Shown here: in pieces, positions 1 to 8,541 of the stretch | How the letters are laid out: every line of letters begins with the position of its first letter | Position numbering within the stretch: position 1 is the first letter of the stretch | Assembly: GCF_011045015.1 (NCBI RefSeq) | Contig: NZ_JAAKZY010000019.1 | Coordinates: 16,551-80,550, forward strand | DNA: 64,000 nucleotides | Direction: 5' to 3' | From: Streptomyces scabichelini | Lineage (GTDB): Bacteria > Actinomycetota > Actinomycetes > Streptomycetales > Streptomycetaceae | The notes under the pieces: generated by a model | What the model was told of the DNA's origin: nothing | The model's database searches: none | What the model saw: the letters and a program-made list of their open reading frames with translations, nothing else | Translations under genes and position numbers: made by a program

Positions 1-102
1 GGCTTCGAGCTGCAACTCCCGCACTTCCTCGGCGGGACGGCCGAAGGCGTCGCCGGACGGGACCAGGGCCCGGATCTGCTCGCGTGCGCTTGACACAGAC
101 AT
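1..102 (-). CDS. 5' end of an unidentified protein, cut by the window edge
   Basis: The reverse strand opens with ATG at 102-100 and stays open for 34 codons to the window edge, beginning MSVSSAREQIRALVPSGDAF. Codon use is typical of the neighbours. The fragment is rich in charged residues and has no signal peptide. Too little is visible to assign a family. The 200-bp region upstream is unusually AT-rich (palindrome at 190-201) and would be its promoter. The terminator at 232-271 belongs to the next gene, so this gene is probably transcribed from its own promoter. Confidence 0.55.
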   Translation of the reverse strand, partial: MSVSSAREQIRALVPSGDAFGRPAEEVRELQLEA

Positions 103-189
103 CACCTCAATCAGTTGGCGCGATGACGAGGTCGAGATGGCGAACAGCATGAAGGCCAGGCATCAGTTAGTGAAGTACTCTCGGAGTAA

Positions 190-201
190 TTATTTAAATA
201 A
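190..201. promoter_or_regulatory. AT-only palindrome in an AT-rich island
   Basis: TTATTTAAATAA is a perfect 12-bp palindrome inside a stretch (about 184-206) of almost pure A/T, very rare in this genome. It lies 88 bp upstream of the start of the partial gene at 1-102. Just beside it ACTC-TCG-GAGT (177-187) forms a second small inverted repeat. An operator or promoter element for that gene is the simplest reading; no protein is assigned. Confidence 0.3.
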
Positions 202-231
202 ATAGCCTGTCTCGCTTGCGGACCGCTCGCG

Positions 232-271
232 AAAAAGGGCCTCCGCAGGCTGTTCGCCTGCGAAGACCCTT
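232..271 (-). terminator. Rho-independent terminator of the DUF4394-like gene
   Basis: Read on the minus strand, a 16-bp stem (arms 256-271 and 235-250, two G-U wobbles) closes a 5-nt loop (251-255) and is followed at once by five T residues (232-236). The hairpin plus T-run is a classical intrinsic terminator, uncommon in such a GC-rich genome, and lies 35 bp past the stop codon of the gene at 307-1182. Confidence 0.8.
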
Positions 272-306
272 CACAACCGGCGGGCCGCCGTGCGTGTCGG
301 TGCGGG

Positions 307-1182
307 TCAGCTTCCGGTGAGGGTGACCGCCACGGACGTGATGTTCAGCGGGAACCGGGCGATCGGAGTCGGTTCACCGGTGACGAGGTTGACGCTGTAG
401 AGCGTCGGGGTGCTCGCGCCGTACGGGGTGAGCGAGGCGAACGCAGCGACCGACGTCGTCTTGCCGTTGGTCAGGTAACTGAAGATGTCCAGGCCCGCGT
501 TGGGCTGCGCGTCGAAGCCGAGGGAGCCGACCGTGGACAGCGTGCCGTTGTTGGCCGGCGCCTGGAGGACGAGGTTGTCCGTCGTGGTGTCGATGCCGTA
601 CAGGAGCGTCCCGGTGGCGGCGACCAGGTCGTTGTTCGTGTAGCCGGACGCGGTGACGCCCCGGGTCGGCCCGGTGAGCGGCGGGGTGGTCAGCGTGGTG
701 TCCTCGACCGTGGTGTGGTCATTGAGGTTGTGCCGCAGGTTCTGGCCATTGTCGCTGACGACCCGGAGCCGGTCGGCCGCCGGGTTGAAGTCGAAGCCGA
801 AGTTGGTGCCGTACAGCGGGACTTGGAGCTGGGAGACCTTGGTGACCACCACGTCGGAGGTCTGCGGCGGGGTCTTGATCGTGTAGATGCCGCCCTTCTC
901 ACCGAGGCCGTACATCAGGCCGTTCTGGACCCGGTGGTCGATGGCGAGCAGCTTGGTGTCGCCACTGAGGCCGGTGATGACCTGGACCCAGTCGAGCCGG
1001 TCCGGCCGGTCCGTGGTGAAGGTGGCCATCAGGCTGCCGTCGCCGGTGATCCCGAAGGCCCGCAAGCTGGGCGTGGCGGTGGTGGCGGCCGAACCGGTGC
1101 CGGGCGCGCTCACCAGCAGTGCCGCGGAAACGGACAGGACCGCGGCCGCCGCCGCGAGTCTCTTTCTGATTCCTGCTTTCAT
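307..1182 (-). CDS. Secreted DUF4394-like protein
   Basis: This is a 291-residue exported protein of unknown function. The N-terminus is a Sec signal peptide: KAGIRKR, a hydrophobic Ala/Leu/Val core, and a likely cleavage after GSA near residue 32. The mature part has repeated beta-strand-like segments with motifs such as RGVTASGYTNNDL and GTLLYGIDTTTDNL, typical of DUF4394 proteins (beta-propeller-like). The ATG at 1182 was chosen because GGGAGGGG lies just upstream and the signal peptide starts there; a further-upstream in-frame start at 1281 would bury it. A strong terminator follows. The next gene is divergent, so the 280-bp gap holds both promoters. Confidence 0.8.
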   Translation of the reverse strand: MKAGIRKRLAAAAAVLSVSAALLVSAPGTGSAATTATPSLRAFGITGDGSLMATFTTDRPDRLDWVQVITGLSGDTKLLAIDHRVQNGLMYGLGEKGGIYTIKTPPQTSDVVVTKVSQLQVPLYGTNFGFDFNPAADRLRVVSDNGQNLRHNLNDHTTVEDTTLTTPPLTGPTRGVTASGYTNNDLVAATGTLLYGIDTTTDNLVLQAPANNGTLSTVGSLGFDAQPNAGLDIFSYLTNGKTTSVAAFASLTPYGASTPTLYSVNLVTGEPTPIARFPLNITSVAVTLTGS

Positions 1183-1312
1183 CAGTGTTCCCCTCCCGTT
1201 CGATCGAATGCCATCGAGGAAAATTGCACACGCGATGCGAATCTCTGCGAATGCGAATTTCGGCATGTTGACGACTGTCATTTAGCCGCCTTCACCGCAG
1301 CTCCACAACCGG

Positions 1313-1336
1313 ATCAAGGAACAACGCCGCCTTGAT
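1313..1336. promoter_or_regulatory. Candidate operator between divergent genes
   Basis: ATCAAGG and CCTTGAT form a perfect 7-bp inverted repeat separated by 10 bp. It sits between the divergent secreted-protein gene and the PucR-type regulator gene, about 127 bp upstream of the latter. Autoregulation by that regulator is an inference only; the site is short enough to occur by chance. Confidence 0.25.
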
Positions 1337-1462
1337 TCGGAAACTTTGCGCACCATGACAAATACCCGGGCAGGTCAAAGGCCGTCGATTCACGCGAAGT
1401 GATAAAACCACGTCCGGATTTCGCCTGTCGATCCGCTCACCTGCGATGGCAGGCTCCCGCCC

Positions 1463-2668
1463 ATGGGAAGCCTCTTCGCCGAACTGACCCGGCAGGCGCC
1501 GACCAACGCCCGCCGTGAGGTCGAGACGTATCTGCGCGAGATTCCGGAGTTCCGTTCGTGGGAAACCAACCCCCGGGCCAAAGCAGAGACGATGGAATAC
1601 TCGGTGTGGCTGCGGCGCCGCACGATCGAGCTGTCTCCGGACAACAGCGAGCTGACCGACGACGACCTCCGCTACATCGCGACCATCGGCGAGGTACGGG
1701 CCGATGCCGGAATGTCCTCGGATTCGCGGCAGCAGGTACTGCAACTGCACACCATGCTCATGCTGCGCGACATCCATGAGGCGGCCGAGGGCCTGCGCGG
1801 CGGCGATGTCGAGGAACTCATGCAGGTGATGACCTGGTTCGCCCCGCAGGGCGACCGCGGCATCGTCGCCTACCGACACGGCTTCGTGACGGTGCTGCGC
1901 CGCCGACTGCCCTACGTCGAACAGGTCGCCCTGCTGGCCAGGTCACTGCTGACCGGCGACCCCATGGCCGCGGACCTCGCAGCCGCCCTCGACCTGGAAC
2001 TCCCCGAATTCTGCGCCGTCACGGTGATCCGCGTGCCGGACCGCCCCTTGGGCGACCATGATCTGGACATCGAGATCGAAACGCTCGTGAAGACACACCG
2101 GGTACCGGCCGTCTGGTATCCGGAGAGCGGCACGAAGGGCGGTGAGCTGATCGCCGTCGTGCCGTGTGCCGACGAGGAGATACGGCTGCCCTCGGCACCC
2201 GGCGCCGTAGCCGACCTCGTCGGGGACTTCGCCGAGGCACTCGGCCGCCCCTGCGCCGCCGGCACCGCCACCGCACCGCTCGACGAACTCCCCGCCGCCC
2301 TCAAACGGGCCCGCCGGATCAGCAAGACGGCCCCGCTGGGGAAGCCGTCCCGCCGATTGCGGCCGTCCACCATGGCGGACGTCTTCGTCGAACTCGCGGT
2401 CGCGGACGTGCCGTTCATCGACGCCTGGCTCCACACAGTGGCCCGGAGGCTCGAACCGGGCCCGGACCTCGTGACCACGCTCGATGCCTACTACCGCCAC
2501 GACATGAACCGCGGCGCGGCGGCAGCGTCCCTCAACGTCCACCCGCGCACCCTGGACTACCGCCTGCGCCGGGTCGGTGAACTCACCGGTATCGACCCGG
2601 GTTCGGCGCACGGCATACGCACGCTCAGCGCCGTCGTGACGCGGCGGCTGTCGGACGCGTGGGCCTGA
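1463..2668 (+). CDS. PucR/CdaR-type helix-turn-helix regulator
   Basis: This is a 401-residue cytoplasmic transcriptional regulator. The last 60 residues are the PucR C-terminal HTH: a YYRHDMNRGAAAASLNVHPR helix pair followed by TLDYRLRRVGELTGID. The middle (about 190-300) resembles the GGDEF-like domain of CdaR-family proteins, and the N-terminal part (about 1-160) is helical and probably senses a ligand. Members of this family control purine, proline, glycerate or secondary-metabolite genes, so the target cannot be named. Start ATG 1463 has only a weak ribosome site (GGCAGG). An inverted repeat lies in its promoter and a second just past its stop. Confidence 0.82.
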   Translation: MGSLFAELTRQAPTNARREVETYLREIPEFRSWETNPRAKAETMEYSVWLRRRTIELSPDNSELTDDDLRYIATIGEVRADAGMSSDSRQQVLQLHTMLMLRDIHEAAEGLRGGDVEELMQVMTWFAPQGDRGIVAYRHGFVTVLRRRLPYVEQVALLARSLLTGDPMAADLAAALDLELPEFCAVTVIRVPDRPLGDHDLDIEIETLVKTHRVPAVWYPESGTKGGELIAVVPCADEEIRLPSAPGAVADLVGDFAEALGRPCAAGTATAPLDELPAALKRARRISKTAPLGKPSRRLRPSTMADVFVELAVADVPFIDAWLHTVARRLEPGPDLVTTLDAYYRHDMNRGAAAASLNVHPRTLDYRLRRVGELTGIDPGSAHGIRTLSAVVTRRLSDAWA

Positions 2669-2681
2669 CTCCGCGCCGAGC

Positions 2682-2726
2682 GACACCGTCACCCCCATAC
2701 CGGAGTGACACCGTCACTCCCGTACC
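2682..2726. repeat. Paired 20-bp direct repeat with an internal perfect hairpin
   Basis: Two copies of GACACCGTCACYCCCRTACC (2682-2701 and 2707-2726, 18 of 20 identical) lie 14 bp past the stop of the PucR-type gene. Overlapping the second copy, GGAGTGAC-ACC-GTCACTCC (2702-2720) is a perfect inverted repeat with 8-bp arms. No T-run follows. It could be an operator or a weak terminator. Confidence 0.4.
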
Positions 2727-3168
2727 GACAGCGCATCCACGGTCCCATGATGCAGACCCTGCGCACGGCGTGCCAGGCGTTGCCCGGAAACCACTCGATT
2801 CCGAAGGCGCAGGCGCAGGCCCCGCGTCCGGCGGATGCGCACCTCGGCGCCAGCCGAAGCGCCTGACCCAATACGGCGCGCCCCACACACACGCCCGCAA
2901 GGCCACCGAGCGGTAGCTGCCCTGAGCTGATCAGATCCCCCTGGCCGGTGCGCCTGCGGAGCGGCTCACCACTCCGGACCGGCCCTCCTGCACTCCAACG
3001 CGCGCGGGCCCGGTCACGGTTGTGGAAGCGCCACCGGCGCGGACACTCCGCGCCACGCCGCTCCATGGGCCACTGCACGGCCGGCCATCGCGCACGGCCT
3101 CATGCTCTCTCCGGATTCATGGCGCACAGGAGGCAGCGAGGTCGCCGCATTGCGACAGCGTCACCTAA
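2727..3168. other. Gene-free stretch
   Basis: From the end of the PucR-type gene to the start of the ABC importer operon there are about 700 bp with no credible gene. Open frames exist on both strands but have no ribosome site, no family motif and atypical Arg/Pro/Ala-rich translations. Apart from the repeat at 2682-2726 and the inverted repeat at 3169-3187, nothing was recognised. Confidence 0.5.
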
Positions 3169-3187
3169 TTGTTATGGCGGATGACAA
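3169..3187. promoter_or_regulatory. Candidate operator upstream of the xylose-type importer
   Basis: TTGTTAT-GGCGG-ATGACAA is an inverted repeat with 6 of 7 arm positions matching, in an AT-richer patch 180 bp upstream of the binding-protein gene. The operon ends with a ROK repressor, a family that often binds AT-rich inverted repeats with TTTGTTT-like arms, so this is the best candidate for its site. Assignment is inference. Confidence 0.35.
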
Positions 3188-3367
3188 ATAGCGCCTCCCG
3201 CACTCTGGCGCACGGGTTCCGGAGCGCCGTAAGTTCCCGCTCACAACATTCAGCCGGGCGGATCACCCGACACCCGGCAATTCCCCCGAGAGCGCGCTTC
3301 TCGCCTTCCTTCTCACCACCCTCGTACGTCCGGTCGTCCGGCCGTAACACCAGAAAGGACCCTGCCC

Positions 3368-4465
3368 ATGCGCAAGGGACTCCTCCTCACCGCCGCCTCG
3401 GTAGTGCTGGTCAGCTCGCTCACCGCCTGTGGCGACGACTCGTCGAGCGGCAGCGACTCCGGCTCCGGCTCCGACGCCAAGCCGAAGATCGGTGTGATCC
3501 TCCCGGACAGCAAGTCCTCGGCCCGCTGGGAGACCGCGGACCGCAAGTACCTGTCCGAGGCGTTCAAGGCCGCGGGCGTCGAGTACGACATCCAGAACGC
3601 GCAGGGCGACAAGCAGGAGTTCCAGACCATCGCGGACCAGATGATCACCAGCGGGGTGAACGTCCTGGTGATCGTGAACCTGGACAGCGGCACGGGCAAG
3701 GCGGTTCTGGACAAGGCCAAGGCGCAGGGCGTCGCCACGATCGACTACGACCGGCTCACCCTCGGCGGCTCCGCCCAGTACTACGTGAGCTTCGACAACA
3801 CCGCGGTCGGCAAGCTGCAGGGCGAGGGCCTCAGCAAGTGCCTGACCGACATGAAGGCCGAGAAGCCCATCGTCGCCACGCTCAACGGCTCCCCGACGGA
3901 CAACAACGCCACTCTCTTCGCCGAGGGCTACAACGGCGTCCTCGACCCGAAGTACAAGTCGGGCGACTACGTGAAGGGCCCGGACCAGTCCGTTCCGGAC
4001 TGGGACAACGCCCAGGCCGGCACCATCTTCGAGCAGATGCTCACCAGCGAGCCCAAGGTCGGCGGCGTGCTCGCCGCCAACGACGGTCTCGGCAACGCGG
4101 CCATCGCCGTCCTGCGCAAGCAGAACCGCAACGGCGAGGTCCCGGTCACCGGCCAGGACGCCACCGTGCAGGGCCTGCAGAACATCCTCGCGGGCGACCA
4201 GTGCATGACCGTCTACAAGGCGGTCAAGAAGGAGGCCGACGCCACGGCCAGGCTCGCCATCTCCCTCGCCAAGGGCGAGAAGGGCGAGACAAACGCGACC
4301 GTCGAGGACCCGGAGGGCAAGCGCAAGGTCCCGTCCGTGCTGGAGACGCCGGTGGCCATCTACAAGGACAACGTCAAGGACGTCGTGGACGACGGCTTCG
4401 TCACCAAGGCAGAGCTGTGCACGGGCAAGTACGCCGCCCTGTGCGCAAAGGCCGGCATCAAGTAG
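3368..4465 (+). CDS. xylF: Xylose-type sugar ABC transporter, substrate-binding lipoprotein
   Basis: This is a 365-residue extracytoplasmic sugar-binding protein (periplasmic-binding-protein family 4). The lipoprotein signal is MRKGLLL...LTAC with the lipidated Cys at residue 21, followed by a Ser/Gly/Asp linker. The mature fold shows the XylF signatures NVLVIVNLDSGTG, IDYDRL and YYVSFDNTAVGKLQGEGL, which align with D-xylose-binding proteins. It is the first gene of an operon with the ATPase and permease; a 15-bp hairpin (4512-4550) separates it from them. The substrate is probably xylose or a related pentose; the ROK regulator supports a sugar but does not fix which one. Confidence 0.88.
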   Translation: MRKGLLLTAASVVLVSSLTACGDDSSSGSDSGSGSDAKPKIGVILPDSKSSARWETADRKYLSEAFKAAGVEYDIQNAQGDKQEFQTIADQMITSGVNVLVIVNLDSGTGKAVLDKAKAQGVATIDYDRLTLGGSAQYYVSFDNTAVGKLQGEGLSKCLTDMKAEKPIVATLNGSPTDNNATLFAEGYNGVLDPKYKSGDYVKGPDQSVPDWDNAQAGTIFEQMLTSEPKVGGVLAANDGLGNAAIAVLRKQNRNGEVPVTGQDATVQGLQNILAGDQCMTVYKAVKKEADATARLAISLAKGEKGETNATVEDPEGKRKVPSVLETPVAIYKDNVKDVVDDGFVTKAELCTGKYAALCAKAGIK

Positions 4466-4511
4466 CCCTGACCGGCCGGCCGGACCGTCACCCCTGGTCC
4501 GGCTGCCCGAC

Positions 4512-4550
4512 CGCGGGCCCCGGGGGCTCCCACCTCCCCCGGGGTCCGCG
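4512..4550 (+). terminator. Intra-operon hairpin after the binding-protein gene
   Basis: A GC-only stem of about 15 bp with one G-U pair (arms 4512-4526 and 4536-4550, 9-nt loop) lies 46 bp past the binding-protein stop and 28 bp before the ATPase start. There is no T-run. Such hairpins in ABC importer operons typically stabilise the upstream message or attenuate the downstream genes, letting the binding protein outnumber the membrane components. Confidence 0.65.
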
Positions 4551-4578
4551 ACCTCACGACCGTAAGGAGCCGTCTTCC

Positions 4579-5355
4579 ATGACAGCGACCCCGATCCTTC
4601 GGCTGCGCGGGATCGACAAGAGCTTCGGCGCCGTGCAGGTACTGCACGACGTGTCCTTCGACGTCCACCCGGGGGAGGTGACCGCCCTCGTCGGAGACAA
4701 CGGTGCGGGCAAGTCCACCCTGGTCAAGTGCATCGGCGGGATCCACCCGTTCGACGGCGGCGAGTACTGGTTCGAAGGTGAGCAGGTCCAGGTGCACAGC
4801 CCGCGCGAGGCGGCGGCCATGGGCGTCGAGATCGTGTACCAGGATCTGGCGCTCTGCGACAACCTCGACATCGTGCAGAACATGTTCCTCGGCCGCGAGA
4901 AGCGCCGGGGACTCGTCCTGGACGACGCGACGATGGAGGAGATGGCCGCCCAGACCCTCGAAGGGCTGTCGGTCCGCACCGTCAAGTCCATCCGCCAGCA
5001 GGTCTCCAGTCTCTCCGGCGGCCAGCGACAGACCGTGGCCATCGCCAAGGCCGTGCTGTGGAACAGCAAGGTCGTCATCCTGGACGAGCCGACCGCCGCG
5101 CTCGGTGTCGCCCAGACGGCACAGGTCCTCGAACTGGTCAGGCGGCTGGCCGACAACGGTCTCGCCGTGGTCCTGATCTCGCACAACATGAACGACGTCT
5201 TCGCGGTGTCCGACCGGATCGCCGCCCTCTACCTGGGCCGGACGGCCGCCCAGGTCAGCACGTCGGACGTGACGTACTCCCAGATCGTCGAACTCATCAC
5301 CTCAGGCCGCAGCGGGGACCTCGGCCTCGCCCACAGCAACGGAGTCACCGCATGA
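4579..5355 (+). CDS. xylG: Xylose-type sugar ABC transporter, ATP-binding protein
   Basis: This is a 258-residue cytoplasmic ATPase of the carbohydrate-uptake-2 class. Walker A is GDNGAGKST, the signature is LSGGQRQ, Walker B is VVILDEPTAAL, and the H-loop is LISHN. It has one nucleotide-binding domain, unlike the tandem-domain XylG/RbsA of enterics, as is common in actinomycete importers with this binding-protein type. The ATG at 4579 has AAGGAG 10 bp upstream. Its stop overlaps the permease start (ATGA, 5352-5355), implying translational coupling. Confidence 0.9.
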   Translation: MTATPILRLRGIDKSFGAVQVLHDVSFDVHPGEVTALVGDNGAGKSTLVKCIGGIHPFDGGEYWFEGEQVQVHSPREAAAMGVEIVYQDLALCDNLDIVQNMFLGREKRRGLVLDDATMEEMAAQTLEGLSVRTVKSIRQQVSSLSGGQRQTVAIAKAVLWNSKVVILDEPTAALGVAQTAQVLELVRRLADNGLAVVLISHNMNDVFAVSDRIAALYLGRTAAQVSTSDVTYSQIVELITSGRSGDLGLAHSNGVTA

Positions 5356-6632
5356 CCGCCGCAGTCGCCCCCGAGAAGCCGGACCTGCCGCGCGGTCCCG
5401 GTACGTCGAAGAAGAACGGAGCGGCCGAGGTCGCGAGTCTGCGCTCGGTCGCCCGGAACTACGTCGAGCGGGTACGGGGCGGCGAGTTGGGCGCCCTCCC
5501 CGCGGTACTCGGCCTGATCGTCCTGTGCGTGTTCTTCGCCGCCCTGCGCCCGGTCTTCCTGTCCGAGCTGAACTTCGCCAACCTGCTGACCCAGGGCGCG
5601 GGCAGCATCGCCATCGCCATGGGCCTGGTCTTCGTCCTCCTCCTCGGCGAGATCGACCTGTCCGCGGGGTACGCCAGCGGGGTCTGCGCCGCCGTTCTGG
5701 CCATCCTGCTCACCGACCACGGATGGCCCTGGTACGGCGCGGCCGGGGCGGCGATCCTCAGCGGCACGGTCATCGGCCTGCTGCTCGGCGTGCTGGTGGC
5801 GAAGGTCGGCATCCCCTCCTTCGTGGTCACCCTGGCCGCCTTCCTCGGGTTCCAGGGCATCGTGCTGATGCTGCTGAAGGAAGGCACCAACATCTCCATC
5901 CGGGACCAGACGATCCTGGCCGTCGCCAACAACAACCTCTCCCCCGCGCTGGGTTGGGTACTGCTCGCCGTCAGTGTCGGGGCGTACGCGGCGATCCAGC
6001 TCCGGAAGAACCGCAACCGCCGGCGGCGCGGGCTCGCCCCCGCCCCACTCACCCTGCTCGCGGTCAGGATCGGCGGCCTGGCGGTGCTCGGTGCGATCGC
6101 CGTCCACCTGCTCAACCAGGAGCGCAGCCGCAACGTCATCGTCGACTCGCTCAAGGGCGTGCCGATCGTGGTGCCGGTCATCGCCGTCCTGCTCGTCGCC
6201 GGTACGTTCCTGCTCCAGCGCACCTCGTTCGGCCTGCACATCTACGCGGTGGGCGGTAACGCCGAGGCGGCCCGCCGGGCCGGCATCAACGTGTCGGCCA
6301 TCCGGATCTCCGCGTTCGTCATCTGCTCGTCCCTGGCCGCAGTCGGCGGCATCATCGCCGCGTCCCGGGGCAACTCGGTCGACCCCAACACCGGTGGCAG
6401 CAACGTGCTGTTGCTGGCGGTCGGCGCCGCCGTGATCGGCGGGACGAGCCTGTTCGGCGGGCGGGGCAGGGTCGTTGACGCCGTGCTCGGCGGCATGGTG
6501 GTCGCGGTCATCCAGAACGGCATGGGCCTGATGGGGTACAGCTCAGGGGTCAAGTACGCTGTCACGGGTTCGGTTCTGCTGGTGGCCGCAGGCGTGGATG
6601 CGCTGTCCCGTCGCCGGGCCGTACAACGATGA
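5352..6632 (+). CDS. xylH: Xylose-type sugar ABC transporter, permease
   Basis: This is a 426-residue integral membrane protein of the branched-chain/ribose permease family (BPD_transp_2). About ten hydrophobic segments are visible, with family motifs GEIDLSAGYASG and RRAGINVSAIRISAF near the ATPase-contact region. A soluble N-terminal tail of about 40 residues and a longer basic loop (RKNRNRRRR) split the helices, as in XylH. Starting at 5352 couples it to the ATPase gene; 13 bp separate its stop from the ROK regulator. Confidence 0.9.
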   Translation: MTAAVAPEKPDLPRGPGTSKKNGAAEVASLRSVARNYVERVRGGELGALPAVLGLIVLCVFFAALRPVFLSELNFANLLTQGAGSIAIAMGLVFVLLLGEIDLSAGYASGVCAAVLAILLTDHGWPWYGAAGAAILSGTVIGLLLGVLVAKVGIPSFVVTLAAFLGFQGIVLMLLKEGTNISIRDQTILAVANNNLSPALGWVLLAVSVGAYAAIQLRKNRNRRRRGLAPAPLTLLAVRIGGLAVLGAIAVHLLNQERSRNVIVDSLKGVPIVVPVIAVLLVAGTFLLQRTSFGLHIYAVGGNAEAARRAGINVSAIRISAFVICSSLAAVGGIIAASRGNSVDPNTGGSNVLLLAVGAAVIGGTSLFGGRGRVVDAVLGGMVVAVIQNGMGLMGYSSGVKYAVTGSVLLVAAGVDALSRRRAVQR

Positions 6633-6645
6633 GGTCTGGGTCTCC

Positions 6646-7851
6646 ATGAAAGCCGGTCCCTCGCAGGAGGAGATTCGCCGGCACAACCTCGGCACCCTGC
6701 TCCGTCATGTGCACATCGGCGGATCCATGTCGCGGGCCGTCCTGGCCGAGCGCATGGGACTCAACCGCAGCACCATCCTGGGACTGGTGAGCGAGCTGGG
6801 CTCGGCCGGCCTGGTCCGTGAGGAACTGCCCCGTGACACCGGCAGGGCCGGCCGGCCGTCCCTGGTCGTACGGCCCGAGTCCGACCGCGTGTATGTCCTC
6901 GCCTTCGACGTGGGCGTGGACCGGCTGGCCGTCGCGCGCATCGGCCTGGGCGGGGCCTTCCTCGACCACAGGGAGATCCCCGTACTTCCCGGCCGTCGCG
7001 ACGCCGGCAAGGTGGCCGAGGTCCTCGCCGGCTCCGCGCTGGACATGGTGGGCACGGCACGGCACGGCACCTACTGCGTCGGCGTGGCCGCCGCCGTCCG
7101 CGGGATGGTGCGCCGACCCGACGGCCTCGTCCGCGCCGCCCCCTACCTCGGCTGGGAGGACGAGGACTTCGGCGAGGACCTCAGGCGCCGGCTGGGCCTC
7201 GGCCTTACCGTCTCGGTGGGTAACGAGGCCAGTCTCGGTGCGCTCGCGGAGCACCTGCGCGGTGCCGGGACCGGCTGCCAGGACCTCGTGTACCTGCATG
7301 GCGACATCGGCATCGGCGGCGGTGTCATCACCGGTGGCCAACTCCTGGGCGGTGACAGCGGATACGGCGGCGAGATCGGGCACATGGTCGTCAATCCGCG
7401 GAACGGCAGGCCCTGTGGCTGCGGGGCCCGCGGCTGCCTCGAAGCCGAGGCGGGGGAACGCGCCCTGCTGGAGACCGCTCAGCGCGACCCGTCGGCCACC
7501 GGCCGGGAAGCGGTACGCGCCGTCGTCGAGGCGGCCGACCGGGGCGACATCACCGCCCGCGCCGCCCTGCACGACGTCGGCGACTGGCTCGGCGTCGGCG
7601 TCGCCAACCTGGTCAATGTGCTCAACCCGCGCACGGTCATCTTCGGCGGCACGCTCCGCGAGGTGTTCCTCGGCTCCGCCGCCCAGATCCGCAGCCGTAT
7701 CAACCGCCTTGCCCTTACGGCCTCCCGCGAGAACCTGCGGCTGCGAGTGGGGGAACTCGGCGACGACGCGGTGCTCGTCGGAGCCGCCGAACTCGCCTTC
7801 TCCGAGATCCTGGTCGGCCCTCTGGAGACGCTGGCCCGCGCCGGCGCATAG
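6646..7851 (+). CDS. ROK-family transcriptional repressor
   Basis: This is a 401-residue regulator, probably the local repressor of the xylose-type importer. A winged HTH (about residues 27-57, SRAVLAERMGLNRSTILGLV) precedes a ROK sugar-kinase-like domain containing the zinc-binding motif around His246, Cys257, Cys259 and Cys264 (GRPCGCGARGCLEAE), and the glycine-rich DIGIGGGVITGG. An in-frame ATG at 6598 lies inside the permease gene; ATG 6646 was preferred because GAGG is 11 bp upstream and the HTH begins normally. Location at the end of the importer operon implies control of, and co-expression with, the transporter. Confidence 0.88.
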   Translation: MKAGPSQEEIRRHNLGTLLRHVHIGGSMSRAVLAERMGLNRSTILGLVSELGSAGLVREELPRDTGRAGRPSLVVRPESDRVYVLAFDVGVDRLAVARIGLGGAFLDHREIPVLPGRRDAGKVAEVLAGSALDMVGTARHGTYCVGVAAAVRGMVRRPDGLVRAAPYLGWEDEDFGEDLRRRLGLGLTVSVGNEASLGALAEHLRGAGTGCQDLVYLHGDIGIGGGVITGGQLLGGDSGYGGEIGHMVVNPRNGRPCGCGARGCLEAEAGERALLETAQRDPSATGREAVRAVVEAADRGDITARAALHDVGDWLGVGVANLVNVLNPRTVIFGGTLREVFLGSAAQIRSRINRLALTASRENLRLRVGELGDDAVLVGAAELAFSEILVGPLETLARAGA

Positions 7852-8028
7852 CCGGTACGGCGACGCGAACGGCACGAGGGCCGTACGCATCAACAGCCCG
7901 GCGTGGCTCCCACCCGGCACGCGATCGTGCGCAACCAAGCCAAGCTGCGCCACGGCCCGATGTGCCCAGCGCGGAGTTCCGCGGGACCATGCAGGTGAAT
8001 CCAACCGTACGTGGATGAGAGGACCCTC

Positions 8029-8433
8029 ATGGGACTTGGTTTCGAAGACCGCACGGCCATCACCGAACTGCTCTCGATGCACGGCCACTTGTTCGACGCC
8101 GGAGAGCTGGACCGGCTGGACGAACTGTTCACGGCCGACGTCGTCTACGACGTCAGCGACTTCGGGCAGGAACCCTTCGTGGGAATCAACGCCATCCGGA
8201 ACGCCTCGCTCGCGCTGGGCGAGGCGAATCCGGTCGGTCATCACATCACGAACGTCGTTCTCACCGAGCTCGCCGACGGCCGGGTACGCGCACTGTCCAA
8301 GGGGATCGGCGTCAACGCGGACGGCAGCAGCGGCAGCGCGACGTACGAGGACACGATCGTGCACGGTGACCAGGGCTGGCGCATCAGCCACCGCAAGATC
8401 CTCGCACGACGCGTCCCACTGGGCGGCAAGTGA
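8029..8433 (+). CDS. SnoaL/NTF2-like protein
   Basis: This is a 134-residue single-domain protein of the NTF2-like superfamily (SnoaL-like). The usual pattern is present: an N-terminal helix pair (ITELLSMHGHLFDAGELDRL), LFTADVVYDV, a central HHITNVVL strand and a final strand GWRISHRKILARR. Some members are polyketide cyclases or dehydratases, others small stress proteins, so no reaction is assigned. ATG 8029 was chosen over GTG 8011 because GAGAGGA lies 5 bp upstream. It stands alone, 108 bp before the epimerase/sigma operon. Confidence 0.75.
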   Translation: MGLGFEDRTAITELLSMHGHLFDAGELDRLDELFTADVVYDVSDFGQEPFVGINAIRNASLALGEANPVGHHITNVVLTELADGRVRALSKGIGVNADGSSGSATYEDTIVHGDQGWRISHRKILARRVPLGGK

Positions 8434-8462
8434 CCCCGACGCCCTTCGGACGCCGCCCCCCA

Positions 8463-8489
8463 TGTCACAGACGGCCGGGCTGTCTCGTC
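8463..8489 (+). promoter_or_regulatory. ECF41-type promoter
   Basis: TGTCACA (8463-8469), a 16-bp spacer, then CGTC (8486-8489) matches the published ECF41 promoter consensus as I recall it (TGTCACA-N16-CGTC). It lies 53 bp upstream of the epimerase gene that is followed by the ECF41 sigma factor gene, the usual arrangement of an autoregulated ECF41 operon. Confidence 0.85.
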
Positions 8490-8541
8490 CCAGGTACCAG
8501 AGACGGATTCTGGGATGTGTGGGATCAGGAAGGTGGGGGTC

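Noticed and set aside
2689..3078. A 129-codon minus-strand open frame in the gene-free gap
   Set aside because: It has no recognisable motif, unusual Trp/Arg/Cys content and no convincing ribosome site; not supported as a gene.
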